The position numbers and the translations under genes are program-made. A stretch of 64,000 bases of DNA from Lumbricus terrestris (Eukaryota; Annelida; Clitellata; Crassiclitellata; Lumbricidae): NCBI GenBank assembly GCA_949752735.1, contig OX457042.1:26587900-26651899 (forward strand), given 5' to 3'. The notes under the pieces are model-generated. The model made no database searches and was not told the origin of the DNA. It saw only the letters and a list, made by a program, of their open reading frames with translations. Of the stretch, positions 41,919 through 54,392 are shown piece after piece; position 1 is the stretch's first letter, and each line of letters begins with the position of its first letter.

Positions 41919-42220
41919 ACTTGTTATCCTAATGCGACAGCGCCCTATATACCTCGAGAGATTTGGGTCAAGCAATATTGAGTGAGTGATGAACAGAAAA
42001 TTTGAGATTATGGTGTCATGACGTCATAAACTTTGAAATGACCTCATTAACTAATACATACAGTTCTAACATTGCATCACGTGTCATTGTGCAATGAAAC
42101 ACGTAATCATTGGCACACTGCTTCGTATTGAATTCTATTGTTTGTTTGCCTCATCTCAGACACATAAGACGGTCATAAGTATAGCGCCAGGACATTGAGG
42201 CAATACCATGATAACAGGTA

Positions 42221-42493
42221 CAGTGGCGTAGCCAGGAATTTATGATGGGAGGGGTTTGGGCTTTTTTAATGGTCTGGCCAGATGCCCTTCCTGACACCAA
42301 CCCAACAGTATTACAGTGAATAAAAAGGGAATAAAGTAACAAAGGGAATAAAACATGAAAAGCATTTGTTACTACAAGCAATTGTTTTGTTTTTTCCTAT
42401 TAATTTTAGGTGAACAAATGACCCTTAAAAAAAACTTTTTCCATAAGTCAATGGGGATTTTAACCCCCGAAACCCCCCTTGGCTACGCCACTG
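42221..42493. mobile_element. hAT-type MITE, 273 bp
   Basis: Perfect 8-bp duplication AACAGGTA (42213-42220, 42494-42501). Ends CAGTGGCGTAGCCA and TTGGCTACGCCACTG are inverted. GGGAGGGGTTTGGG and CCCCCGAAACCCCCC form subterminal partners. Confidence 0.93.
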
Positions 42494-43192
42494 AACAGGT
42501 AAAAGTCTTTATACCACATCGTTTATGCAAGTCCAGCACGGCAGCTGGCAGTAGGCCTATTAGAGTCTTTATTTACCATAATACCGGAGAAGTCATTTGG
42601 AAAATATGGCAACAGTTGAATCTTGATTCCGTGCATGATGCCATGATGATATATGCAATTGCACCTCGTATATGCCACGAATGTATAACACGTCGCACAG
42701 TATCTACCTGTTTATATGACCTAATTTCATGCATGCAGTGTCCTATGACCTCACTGCCATGGGACGGGTCAAACGAAGAGCAAACTTACTATCCTGCCGC
42801 ATGAGGGCGCACACATACAAAGGCGCGGAATACTTAGACAAACTGTCAGTGTCAGAAAAAAGATTTCATTGCCGCTCGAGGTGAGTGAAATGTAATTAAC
42901 GGCTTTATAGGTAACTCCTTCGGCTGTGACGGCGCGATTCAAGGCCCTGCGTGTACGAGCACTGCATAGATAAATACATGTATTCACTTATACAAACATA
43001 CATATCCGCCAATATATATGTGTGCGTATATATATATAATATATATCTATATGCACACGTATATATAAATCACACACAAACCCAAATAGTCTATTGTCTA
43101 GAGTGCATATGTATATCTGTGTGTGTGTGCGCAGTCCTGCATATAGTTAAATATTCAAAATGGATATATATATATATATATATATGATTGTT

Positions 43193-43246
<54 letters not shown>

Positions 43247-43249
43247 GGC

Positions 43250-44780
43250 CTACGTGTTCATGCACAGTTATTGATTCCTAACGGTTGTTATTGGTAGTCG
43301 TTAGATTGTGTCGACCTATTCACGGTGCCGACAATTAAAAAACGGAATATATTCAGTCCATTCATATTTCTAAGCCAGAGGAGATTGGGAGGGGGCGCGC
43401 GAAGAAGAGGAGGGTGCACATAGGGGAGAGAGGACCGACTGCGCTGTCGTCACTTTTTTGCTGGGGCTTTCATGGGGTAGACTGCGACTAGGTGGTGTCG
43501 ATTCTCAGTGGCTCACCAGCAAGTAAGTAAGTAAGTCAACATAGTGACTTTTGTTATTCGGTTTGTGTTCGAGGCCACTGTAGCGTCGTCATTCGTTGCG
43601 TGTATTTAGCCTATACTTAGACAGAAAATTAAGCGGTGAGCAAGTAGGGCAACTTGGGGTTACATGGACCCTGCAGGCTATATGGACGTCCCATCGTGTG
43701 GAACCAACAAATGTAAGCAGTCACTTGCATGCTTTATTTCATAACGTTACTATATTTTATGGACCCCCAGACGTTGCTTGACCGATTTACGATTTAAAAA
43801 TGATATCACATATAATATGAAGTTCATCAATTAGGCCAATTATTTGTTGCTACCGTTTTGTGGTCCACGATGACGGCAAGTTGCAAGCGGCGGGTGGGCT
43901 TAGCCTAAATGTAACCAATATATCAGTTTGTTCGTTGAAATGTTGCGCTTTTGAAGACTATATATATTTTCATGTAACGTGAGCGATAATAAGTTGTTTA
44001 TCTGTGACTGCAATAGCGGTCCTTGTCTCCTTGGTAGCCAGAATATACGTATGACCATGCATGTGTGTAATATCAATGTAGGCCTATGTTTAATTAATTG
44101 GTTCATAGCATTTATACAGCGCCACTCCAATAATTATAGATGCACGTAGAGGGCATGTGTGTGTATTATGAATGCATGTTTCATTAATTGATTCAGGGCA
44201 TTTCTATAGCGCCTTTTTATTGTGGCTATGCTAAGAGGGCATGTGCATGATATCAATGTATACGTCTCATTAATTGATTCAGAGCATTTACATAGCGCCT
44301 CTTCAATATACCTACTAATTAAGAGGCGCCCCCATGTAGTCCATCCTCGACGGAAACGAAATTTTCGTGCATTTCTATATAATATAGAGACGTGGACTCC
44401 GAGGCTAAGACAAGAGGAACACGTACGAGCTTCTGCTGGAGTTGAAGAACTAACTCATGACCCGAGCAGCGGAACGAAGACTACTACGGGCATGCAGCCA
44501 AACAATAGAAAGGAAACCAAACATGCAATTCTTATTAATTGACGGCGACTTTCCTCAAATGATATGATGACAAACTCAGCACAAAATCACATAATCACAA
44601 AACTTTTGGACAAGGCTGATATACATATACATGTATATAATTAGTTATATATCTATCAGGCAGTGCAATATAATATGTAATGCGCTATCACTGAAGATAT
44701 TGATGATGCACGAATTCAAGAAAAATGTCCATTGAGGCAGCTATAGGGTAGCAGAAGGCGTTAAGAACATGCGTCATTCT
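43250..44780. other. Intergenic/intronic sequence with two ~90-bp repeats, no gene seen
   Basis: TTAATTGATTCAGGGCATTT with CTATAGCGCC-type sequence occurs three times between 44090 and 44310. At 43520 a GTAAGTAAGTAAGTC donor follows a GC-rich stretch (43385-43515), which could be a non-coding exon, but nothing else supports it. Confidence 0.45.
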
Positions 44781-44799
44781 AAAAAGTCATGTTTATGTA

Positions 44800-45035
44800 T
44801 GTGTGTGTGTATGTATGTATGTATGTATGTATGTTTGTATGTATGTATGTGTGTGTATGTATGCATGTATGTATGTATGTATGTATGTATGTATGTATGT
44901 ATGTATGTATGCATGCATGCATGCATGCATGTATGTACGTGGGTAACTAGGCATGTATGTAGGCTTATGTATGTATGTATGTATAATGTACATGTATGTA
45001 TATATTTATGTATGTATGTGTGTATGTATGTATGA
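44800..45035. repeat. (GTAT)n / (GCAT)n array
   Basis: GTAT units with a central GCAT block around 44909-44930. Confidence 0.96.
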
Positions 45036-45116
45036 GCGCGTACGATTACATGCATACAACGACGATGACGATGCTAATTAGGCTGATGATGTTGCCTCTT
45101 GAATAGACAGATGTTG

Positions 45117-45171
45117 GTCGTATAGATAGTTCTTCGTTCTTAGACTAAGAACGAAGAACTATCTATACGAC
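45117..45171. repeat. Perfect 55-nt palindrome, 27-bp arms, 1-nt centre
   Basis: GTCGTATAGATAGTTCTTCG with TTCTTAG, a single A, then the exact inverse. It directly precedes the purine-rich domain. Confidence 0.97.
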
Positions 45172-45182
45172 TCCAAGACAAT

Positions 45183-46020
45183 ATGAAGAAGAAGAAGAGG
45201 AGGAAGAAGAAGACGAAGAAGAGGAAGAAGAAGAAGAAAACGAAGAAAAAGAAGAAGAGAAAGAAGAAGAAGAAGAAGACGACTGTTGTTTTTCGTTGAC
45301 TGCTTTCAATGTTCGTCGTTGTCTGCGTTTCCTGAAATAGGCGTCGCTATGCATGCTGGGATTTGCGAAGTCTCTCGTGAGATCCAGAAGTTCAGTAAAC
45401 AGGTGCGCGGAAGGAGGATGAGAAGAAGGAAGAAGAAGGAGAAGGAGGAGGAGGAGAAGAAGAAGAAGGAGAAGAAGAAGAAAGAAGAAGAAAATAGAAG
45501 AAGAAGAAGAAAGCGGAGGGGGAGAAAGAGAAGGAGACGGAGAATCGTAATCGTAATCTCCTAATTTCTAAGAGAAGAAGAGGAAGAAGAAGAAGACGAG
45601 GAGGAGGAAGAAGAAGAAAAAGAGGAAGAGGAAGAAGAGGAAGAAGAAGAGAAAAGAAGAAGAAGACACAGTAGGAGGAGGGGAGGAGGAGCAGGAGGAG
45701 GGAGAGGAAGAAGAAGTTGGTGGGAATAATATAAGGAGAGGACCAAGGAATCGAACCGAAGCAAGTCGAAGATTAAGAGGAGACAAATGAGAATGGAGAT
45801 AATGAAGAAACGGTGGGCGAGGTTGAGAAGAAAGATGAGAACAGAAGAAGAGAAAAATAATGAAGAGGAGAAGGAAGAGAAGAAGAAGAAGAAAAAGAAG
45901 AAGAAAGATAAGGACGAATATAAAGGAGAGGAATGGAAAATGAGGAATGGGAGAATGTGGACAGAGGAGGAGGAGGAGGAGGAAGAGGAAGACGAGTAGG
46001 AAGAGGAGGAGGAAGAAGAT
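45183..46020. repeat. Purine-rich domain (GAA/GGA)
   Basis: Over 800 bp of mostly GAA, GGA and AAG triplets on the plus strand, with a short mixed interruption near 45280-45415. Glu/Lys/Arg and Ser/Phe/Leu frames are artefacts. Confidence 0.92.
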
Positions 46021-46107
46021 CATGGTATTAGTGAAAGGTTATGGAGAATTATGAGCTGGACAAATACATGGTGAGCAGAAATGTTTATCATTTATGAAGA
46101 TGAGATT

Positions 46108-46152
46108 AAATGAGGAGGAGGAGGAGGAGGAGCAGCAGCAGCAGCAGCAGCT
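46108..46152. repeat. (GGA)n then (GCA)n
   Basis: Short trinucleotide run changing its unit from GGA to GCA. Confidence 0.9.
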
Positions 46153-46831
46153 ATTGATGAGAATTGAGATTGGAGTCAAGACGAGGTACACGATTAAGTA
46201 AACCAGATGAGTAATAGAAATTGGAACAAGTGAGATACAGAATTGGGATGTATACAGTGAAGGGACGGCACACCTATATACATATGAGAAGTAACAGTCA
46301 TGCAATCCTTATAGGTTCACCCATAGCCTGGGATCAAACTGATTGTTTAGCATCATCCATCCTTCCTTCAGTCCATCCGTCCGTCCATCCATCGGTCTGG
46401 CAACAAGCAGACGGACAGGACAGCGTCGTAATTATTATGTCGCATTGACGACAATTGATAAAGACAGTCGTCGACTATCAACGAAAAATCAATACGCCCG
46501 ATTGCTCTGGAGTCGACGGACGAACGAACGAGCGGACCGACGAACGGACGGTCGGAAGGGGGAAGAGGAGGAAGGGCGGACCAGCAGGCGCCTGGCTCGC
46601 GACGTCGGTGTGGTGAACGGTTTGTTTCAGGGTAAAGATGTGACCGGTACCACCCCTCTTGGGCAGAACTTGGTGAGAAGAATTATTTGAAGTATTATAC
46701 GGCTGACTTGATAGAGAGCTGCGCTTGCAAACCTGAATTCAGTGAGTAGAAAAATTGAGGTTCAGTTAAATCACCGCTTGGCTTCTCCTTTTCAATGAGA
46801 ACAGGACATAGCATTTTAACGATCCAAACTG

Positions 46832-46864
46832 CAGTAGTAGTAGTAGTAGCAGCAGCAGCAGCAG

Positions 46865-46895
<31 letters not shown>

Positions 46896-46919
46896 CAGCA
46901 GCAGCAGCAGTAGTAGTAA

Positions 46920-46994
<75 letters not shown>

Positions 46995-47044
46995 TGGTAG
47001 TGGTAGTAGTAGTAGTAGTGGTAGTGGTAGTGGTAGTGGTAGTG

Positions 47045-47078
<34 letters not shown>

Positions 47079-47085
47079 TAGTTTC
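46832..47085. repeat. (TAG)n/(CAG)n trinucleotide array
   Basis: TAG, CAG and GTG/TAG mixtures; poly-Ser frame on plus and poly-Tyr frame on minus are artefacts. Confidence 0.95.
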
Positions 47086-47432
47086 GGTTTAACGACACTG
47101 TGATAAGAAAGATCGTTTGCATCTCCCTCCTTCTTTATCCAGACTTGGGACTGGCACTGTCACAGTACCAATAGTGCTGGAGGTTACAGCAGCAAGTGAT
47201 GTTGACGTAACCGTTCTATAAGTCGTTTTGCATTTCGAAAAAAATTTCCCGGGGTTATAGTCACGTGACGTGAGCCGATCAGAATCTATGCGGACCGATT
47301 TCGTCCGGTTTTAATTTTTCACCACACCGTGGGAGCCTCTGTCATTGTAGCACGCGGCCTCGGTCGGGGAAGCGCTCGGCAGCCGTAGATCTTGCAATCA
47401 GCTGCTCTGCTGCTGCTGCTGCTGCAGCTGTG

Positions 47433-47489
47433 ATGGCGACGACCTGTTGCTGCTGCTGCTGCTGCTGCTACGATGTGCAGTGCCGTCAA
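47433..47489 (+). CDS. Candidate first coding exon with a poly-Cys run (weak)
   Basis: In a CpG-rich stretch, ATG at 47433 gives MATTCCCCCCCCYDVQCRQ and reaches a GTAAAT donor. The Cys run comes from a CTG/TGC repeat, so it may be chance. It could be an alternative first exon in the CUX-like intron. No downstream exon was found. Confidence 0.2.
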
Positions 47490-47534
47490 GTAAATCATTC
47501 TTACTTGTCAGCGTGTTTGCGTGTGTCGCCGCAA

Positions 47535-48815
47535 CTCCTCTTCCTCTCCCTGCTCCCCATCTTCTCTTCCTGCCCATCTCCTCCTCCTTCTCCTCCTCGC
47601 ATCCTCCTCCTACTCCTCCTCCTTCCTGTGACAATTCTCTCTTCCTTCCTTTCTCCTCATCATCAACCCCTCCTGCATCTCCTCTTTCTGTTCCTCTCCT
47701 TCCTTCCATCATATCCTCTATCACTCTAATATATCCTCTGCCTTCTTCTTCAGTGCACCTCCTCTTCCACCTTCTTTTCCACCTCCTTAATAAAAATCCT
47801 CCACCTCCTCCACTTCCCCATCGGTCCTGCCATTCGTCTTCCTACATCCTCTTCTTCCCTCATAGCTGCATGCTTCCTCTTCCCTCTGTCTGCATTCCCC
47901 TTCCAATCTCCCATCCGCCATATTTTTACTCCGCGGCTCCGCCAATGAATGAACGGACCCACCTGATGCGGTCTTTGTTTTGCGATGGAAATATACTTCG
48001 CAGTTAAATATGATATTTTGCATTTCATTTCTCCATTCTTCCTCCATCCTATATAGCTATTTCTCATTCGTCTTCTTCCATTCCTTTTAACAGGTTCTAC
48101 AGATTTTAACGATTACTCTATCGATTAATCTATCGATTATATATCATTATTGTTCTAATCGATTATTTTTTGTAACCTATTCGATTATATTTCGATTCTT
48201 TTTAACATTTATTTGATGTTGTCGAGCGGACATATCCGGATTAAGAAACGTGGTGGACACTGATAATAATTATGTGAAACTTTTGAATGGAAAATTTTAC
48301 GATGATTGTGCATTTGAGAAAAATGCTGGATAAAAATAATCATGGCCGGATTTGCCCTTTTTGGATCCACCCCTGCTTCGCATACACCTTTTTCATTGTT
48401 CTCTCCTTCCTTCCTCTGTCTTCCTCCTTCCCACCTCGTGCTCATCATGCTCCTCATGCTCCGCCTCCTGCTTCTCATTCTCCTCCTGCTCCTCTTCGTC
48501 CTTCTCTTCCTCCATTTTATCCTTCCCCTTCTCCTTCTTCTTCTCGTTCTTTCCTTCTCCTTTTCCTTTTCTCGTTATTTTTCCTTTTCTTCTTCTTCCT
48601 ATTCTTATCCTCCTCTTCCTCTTCCTCTTCCTCCTCCCCTTTCCCCTTTTCCTTCTCCTCTATCTCGTTCTCCTCCTTCTCGTCCTCATTTTTCCCGTTC
48701 TTCTCCTCCTCCTGCTTTTCTTCTCATCCTCCTCATCTTCCTCTTCCTCCTCCTCTTTCCCATTTTACTTCTCCTCCTTCTTCTCGTCCTCCTTCTCGTT
48801 CTCTTCCTATGCTCA
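47535..48815. repeat. Pyrimidine-rich domains (CCT/TTC)
   Basis: CTCCTC and TTCCTC sequence at 47535-47930 and 48390-48815, with AT-rich sequence between. It is opposite in strand sense to 45183-46020. Confidence 0.9.
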
Positions 48816-49684
48816 CGTAGCACCGTCTCTGCTCTGCCTGTCGAGTCGTCTGCCTGTTGCTCGGCCCTCTGGCGGCGACGCCATCCGTCGAGACAGCGGA
48901 GAAGGGTGGGAGGAATGCTGGGAAGGGTGGGTCGTAGGTTGGTGGGGTGGGTGCGCGGGGGGCGATTGTAATCATCTGGCGATGTGTCTTATGTGCGGTC
49001 GACAGTGCCTGATTCTCTGATCTAGATCGGTTATGTGCTGAATCGCAATCGTTCGCTATAGTATATATATATATACACATTACGCAATATATATATGTTA
49101 TATGCATTATATATGTTATATATATATATATATGCATTGCACAATATATATGTCATATATTTACAATATATATGTTATATATATACACATTACACAATAA
49201 TATATGTGTTATATATACAATATATATGTTATATATATATACACATTACACAATATAATATGTTATATATATATATATCTGCATTATATACTCATGATCC
49301 GCCTCATGTTCTTGCCCTTCGTCTTGTGGCTACTCCTTAGGTTGCTCCCCTTCCTGCTCCTCATGAATGCTGCCTCTGCAGCTCTTGCTCCTCAGGTTGT
49401 TCCATCCTCCTATTTTTCCTCCTAATCTTCCTCTGAAGAACTGAAGAGAACCGAAGGACCTAAGAGAGAGAGAGAGAGAATCTTCCTCTGTAGCAGCTCA
49501 ACATCGTTTTCGCTTAACTTAACTATTTTTTGCCCTCTTCTTTCATCGGATTTATCATAGTCCTTTTTCTGCTACGTTTGCTTTTCGATCAATCTGCTTC
49601 CCGAGGTTCTATTGCCATCCATCGCCCTCTTCAACCTCAAAATCATGATCATTGCAACCTTCATCATCATCGTCTTCTTCAACG

Positions 49685-49743
<59 letters not shown>

Positions 49744-49842
49744 GTCGTCGCCGTCGTCATCGTCGTCGTCATCATCATCATCATAATCAACATCATCATC
49801 ATCATCGTCGTCGTCATCGCCGTCGTCTTCTTCTTCATCATT

Positions 49843-49934
<92 letters not shown>

Positions 49935-49945
49935 TGTCATCGTCA
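49685..49945. repeat. (CAT)n/(CGT)n trinucleotide array
   Basis: ATC/CAT triplets with CGT and TTC interruptions. Poly-His, poly-Ile and poly-Met frames are artefacts. Confidence 0.96.
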
Positions 49946-49964
49946 TCATCACCATTGCCATCTT

Positions 49965-50635
49965 CTTTTCCTCCTCCTCCCCCTTCTTCTTCTTCTTCTT
50001 CTTCTTCTTTATCATCATCTTCTTCTTCCTCTTCTTCTTCCTCCTCCTCCTCGACCTTCTCCTCCTATAGCTCCTCCTAGCTATGATACTCTTCCATCGC
50101 ATACCCTACTCCATTTCCTCCTCATTCACCTATCTCCGTTGCCCTATACTGCATCTTAACATTTTTATTATCTGTTCCTCGTTGTTCGCTTCAACTCATC
50201 TTCGTCCTCATCCTCTTCGTCCTCATCCTCATCCTCTTCGTCCTCCTCATCCTCTTCGTTGTCCTCATCCTCTTCGTTCTCCTCATCTTCATCATCATCC
50301 TCTTCATCTTCATCCTCTTCGTCCTCCTCGTCCTCTTCATCCTCATCATCTTCGTCCTCTTCATCCTCCTCATCCTCTTAGTCCTTCTTCTCTTCATCGT
50401 CCTCCTCCTCTGTGTCTTCCTCTGTGTATCCCTTCTGCTATTCGTTCTCCTTCTTCCCCTTGTTTCTTCTCCTCCTCGTTCTCCACGTTGTCTTCCTTTT
50501 CCTCCTCCTCCTCCTAATATTCCTCCGCGTCCTTATTTTCGTCCTCCTCCACCTATTCGCTATCCTCCTCATCCTTCTCCACTTCCTCCGTATCCCTTTC
50601 CTCGTCCCCCTCTTTCTCTCTCGTCCCCCTCCTCG
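49965..50635. repeat. Pyrimidine-rich CTT/CCT tract with TCATCCTCTTCG units
   Basis: CTTCTTC then a stretch of about 12-bp TCATCCTCTTCG repeats at 50195-50390. No gene. Confidence 0.9.
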
Positions 50636-50939
50636 GCAACTGCGAGTGGAACACACGGCCCGTGTATCAACTAAACCCGGACCCCTTCCTTCATTTCTCC
50701 CGGACTCTGTCCTGGATGCCAAAAGTCCATCCGTCTTGTGGCGTTGACAAAGGAAAGCCCCTCTGTTTCCTCTCTTGATTGCACCGCGCGACCCTTGAAA
50801 TCCTTCGCCAAATCTAAGATCTCCTTCCCCACCAAATCCTATGGAAGCAAGCATTTTCTCCAAACTAATACAGCTCATTTGCTGCAGAATAGCCAAGTGC
50901 CCACTACAGCCTGCAGGGTCCTCTGAATTTGAAGCAAAG

Positions 50940-51025
50940 GTGAGAGAACTGTAAACAGCACACTTTGTTACTTACCGCCGCTGTAAATATGACACACTTT
51001 GTTACTTACCACCGCTGCACTCTTA
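50940..51025. repeat. ~33-bp repeat, two units, shared with 62170-62290
   Basis: CACACTTTGTTACTTACC with GCCGCTGTAAATA occurs twice here and about four times near 62.2 kb. Confidence 0.85.
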
Positions 51026-51244
51026 ATTCTCCAAAGCTCATTCGCCTGTGATTCTCATTGTTACGATACCAAACTTCATTTAAAAATGAAAAATAGCCTC
51101 CTCAAGTCAAAATGTAGATCAGTCAGCAAATTTTAGCTACACCAAGTAAGTTGCGCTTTGGTAATTCTACTAGGAATTCCTAGCTGCCTGGCACACTAGA
51201 AATCGCTATTTTCTAAGGTGTCCCAGCAAGACGTTTGTCTGTAT

Positions 51245-51375
51245 AGCTTTTCCCATCACGTGTGGGTGCAATGCCGCTATAGTTGTTACAGCCATGGAGT
51301 TCATGGCTGTAACAACTATAGCGGCATTGCTATATCAGCGACGCTTCATTGCACCGTCACGTGATGGGAAAAGCT
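51245..51375. repeat. Nested foldback: outer 18-bp and inner 29-bp inverted repeats
   Basis: Outer arms AGCTTTTCCCATCACGTG (51245-51262) and its inverse (51358-51375). Intermediate GGTGCAATG/CATTGCACC. Inner arms of 29 bp (51268-51296 and 51302-51330) around GAGTT. No coding content. Confidence 0.93.
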
Positions 51376-51467
51376 GTTGCAGTTACCGCGTAAACATTTG
51401 TAACATTAACAACGGAACAAAGCTGAAGAATCAGATACCTGCAGCTGCGCCAAATTTGAACACCATT

Positions 51468-52030
<563 letters not shown>

Positions 52031-52314
52031 CCCTAGAAAATGGGAAATGCCTAAATATTTCCAACAAATTATTTAATAGTCTAAAGGATAATGGCGGGTC
52101 TATGGTTGTGGAGCGAGTACGGGGATGAGTCATGTATGCAGATTAGCCTACTTTGTTCTGATATCCAGACCCTGCAGGGGTTTGGCGGCTTGCCGTTTAT
52201 GCTCTGGTCAAAGGTCATAAGACAAAGATCATTAGAAGCTGAATCGCGCATGCGCCGATCTGATAGCCTTAACCGGTTTGGCTAGCAATCATCTCGTTCA
52301 ATTCAAAAAACCAT

Positions 52315-52755
52315 CTGTCTGTCTGTCCGTCTTCTGTCTGTCTGTCTATTTATCCATCTGTCTGTGTGTCTGTCTGTTTATCTATATGTCTGTCTGTCCG
52401 TCCGTCCGTCCATCCGTCCGTCCACGTATCCATTCATCCATCCATCCATCATCCATCCTTTCATTCCTCCATCCACTCATCCATTTACTTATCCATCCAT
52501 TCATTCATTCCTCCATCCATCTATCCATCCATCCATTCGTCCATACATTCGTCCTTTCATCCATCAATACATTGGCCCACTGATCCATTCATCCATTAAT
52601 CCATTGATTCATCCATTCATTCATCCATTCATTCACTGATCCAATCATTCAGCCAGCCAGCCATTCACCCATTCAATCATCCATCTATTGATCCATTCAT
52701 CTATTCCATTACCCATCCATCATACATAGATTCATCCATTCATTCATCCATCGAG
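52315..52755. repeat. (CTGT)n then (CATC)n tetranucleotide arrays
   Basis: CTGT/CCGT units pass into CATC/CATT units. From 52,760 to 53,940 no gene is seen apart from a LINE/SINE-like tail at about 53330-53385 (GGGAGCGCCTTTGAGTAG). Confidence 0.9.
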
Positions 52756-53954
52756 TTTGTCTGTTCGTCTCTTTGTCGGTTTTTAGTCATTTTATATCTG
52801 TAAAGGTAAGTCATAAGTTCCCCAACAAAAACCTTAACCATCGATTTATAGTGCAAGACCTATTAAATGTAACACCTCGTCATTTTAAAAACAATTATTA
52901 ATCTGTTGGTCACAAAATGTGAATCCAGAATGGACTGCAGAATCCTGCTGTTCAGTGCAGACAGTGCCACGAAGGGCCTATGTAGGCTACATTGTCAGTG
53001 CTGGATGGTTGACAAAGTTATTAATGTGCATGTATGCTAAGAAATTAGAACGTAAATCGGCGCTACAGAAATTAGTCGAAGTAAAAATACTTAAGTAAGT
53101 TTAAGTTTAAGTGAGAAGACGGTTTTAAATGAAAAACCCATGGCGTGATGGATGTGTGCTTCCTTCCACCGTTTGGAAACCGTTTGTATTGAATATTAAA
53201 ACCTGGAAATGTGCAAATATAATAGGTCTAAGGTGTTTTCTGAAGACACCGTCAGTGGTCAGAGCATATGCAGGTAATATTTCCCTTCTCCCCGACGCGT
53301 AACATAATTTTATTATAACTACATTGCTGGGAGCGCCTTTGAGTAGTTCTTTTTGAAATGCGCTATATGATAAATCAATTTGGCCTAATAATGACAGTTT
53401 ATTATAGAACTGGGATATCGTGAACATTTTGTTTCCGTCCAGATCACTCTCAGCCATAGATGTCGCCCCACTTAAGAACTCCGTTTTTGATGCTAAAGAT
53501 TATGTTTTAAATTTCTAAAGGCAGTTTGTTTATTGTGCAATTATATCTAGTCGTCAGTCTGCTTTCATGACTATAATTAATTGAATGCTTTTACTTCGTA
53601 AATATTATGTGAAAATTTCCGAAACCCTGACCCTATACCTATTCTTAGCTGATTGTCGTTTAGCGACTTTAAATAGGAAGATCTCTGCGGTCTGGAAATA
53701 GTTCTGCCCGTGAGGTTATTAATATTAATAAGGTGAAACGGCACGGTTAAGATACCTTAATTTACTTGCAGCCAAACCAATATATTTGAAACACAGTTCA
53801 TGGTTTAGATACTAAATATCGCGTCCAATTAATTCTATGGCAATTCAATTCTTTTTTATTTGCAAGTTCTAGGTTTTTAATCAGGACTATGTTTCTTTCA
53901 TCTTGGAAGGACTGAGATGCGTATAGGAGCGTATGAATACCTTATCTGGCGTGG

Positions 53955-54050
53955 GCGCTGAGACAAAGTTGCCGCGGCGCCATTTTCAGAGATGGGCGAA
54001 CAAAGTCAACGTCGTTTTATCGAGTCGAATTTGTAAATTCTGTTTCCAGC
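53955..54050 (+). other. Possible first exon of an unidentified transcription unit
   Basis: A CpG-rich patch with GCGGCGCCATTTTC (YY1-like, a frequent core-promoter motif) leads to ATG at 53992, which opens only 14 codons. A strong CAGC before GTAAGTAT donor follows at 54051. It looks like a promoter plus non-coding first exon. Interpretation is tentative. Confidence 0.35.
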
Positions 54051-54194
54051 GTAAGTATCGTAATCATAATAAAGCTATGTAAAATATCGAATATTTAAAA
54101 TGCCATGCAAGTGACCTGTTGAACTATCTCCTTGGCATATAATTTATAAATTGCATGTGACCGCTGTAGTTTAACGCTGTAGTTTTATCTTTCG

Positions 54195-54392
54195 GTGGTG
54201 GGACCCTCGACTTGGAATGGTCTTCCTCTGACCCTCCGATCTCTTTGTAAAAATCCTTCTCAGGCTTTCCTCTCTCATGATCTCATCTTAAGACAGCTTT
54301 ATTTGGCCGCGCTGAGGTTGGGAGCGCCTCTGAGTAGCCCCATTGAAGAGGTGCTATATAAATGCATCTAATGAATGAATGAATTTAACGTT
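54195..54392 (+). pseudogene. LINE 3' end (CR1/L2-like)
   Basis: The frame has VVGPSTWNGLPLTLRSLCKN, followed by SQAFLSH. The 3' tail GGGAGCGCCTCTGAGTAG, GAAGAGGTGCTATATAAATG and GAATGAATGAAT is nearly the tail of the SINE family at 2733. Confidence 0.8.

Noticed and set aside
42355..42804. 149-codon plus-strand frame
   Set aside because: It starts within a MITE and crosses its border and target duplication; composition is not protein-like.
44774..45055. Tyr/Ile/His/Thr frame
   Set aside because: Translation of a GTAT array.
46343..46690. 115-codon plus-strand frame in a CpG-rich patch
   Set aside because: Arg/Asp-rich low-complexity translation from CGGACGAACG-type repeats; no clear donor or homology.
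53125..53457. 110-codon minus-strand frame
   Set aside because: It includes a LINE/SINE tail at 53330-53385 and lacks a recognised domain; treated as chance.
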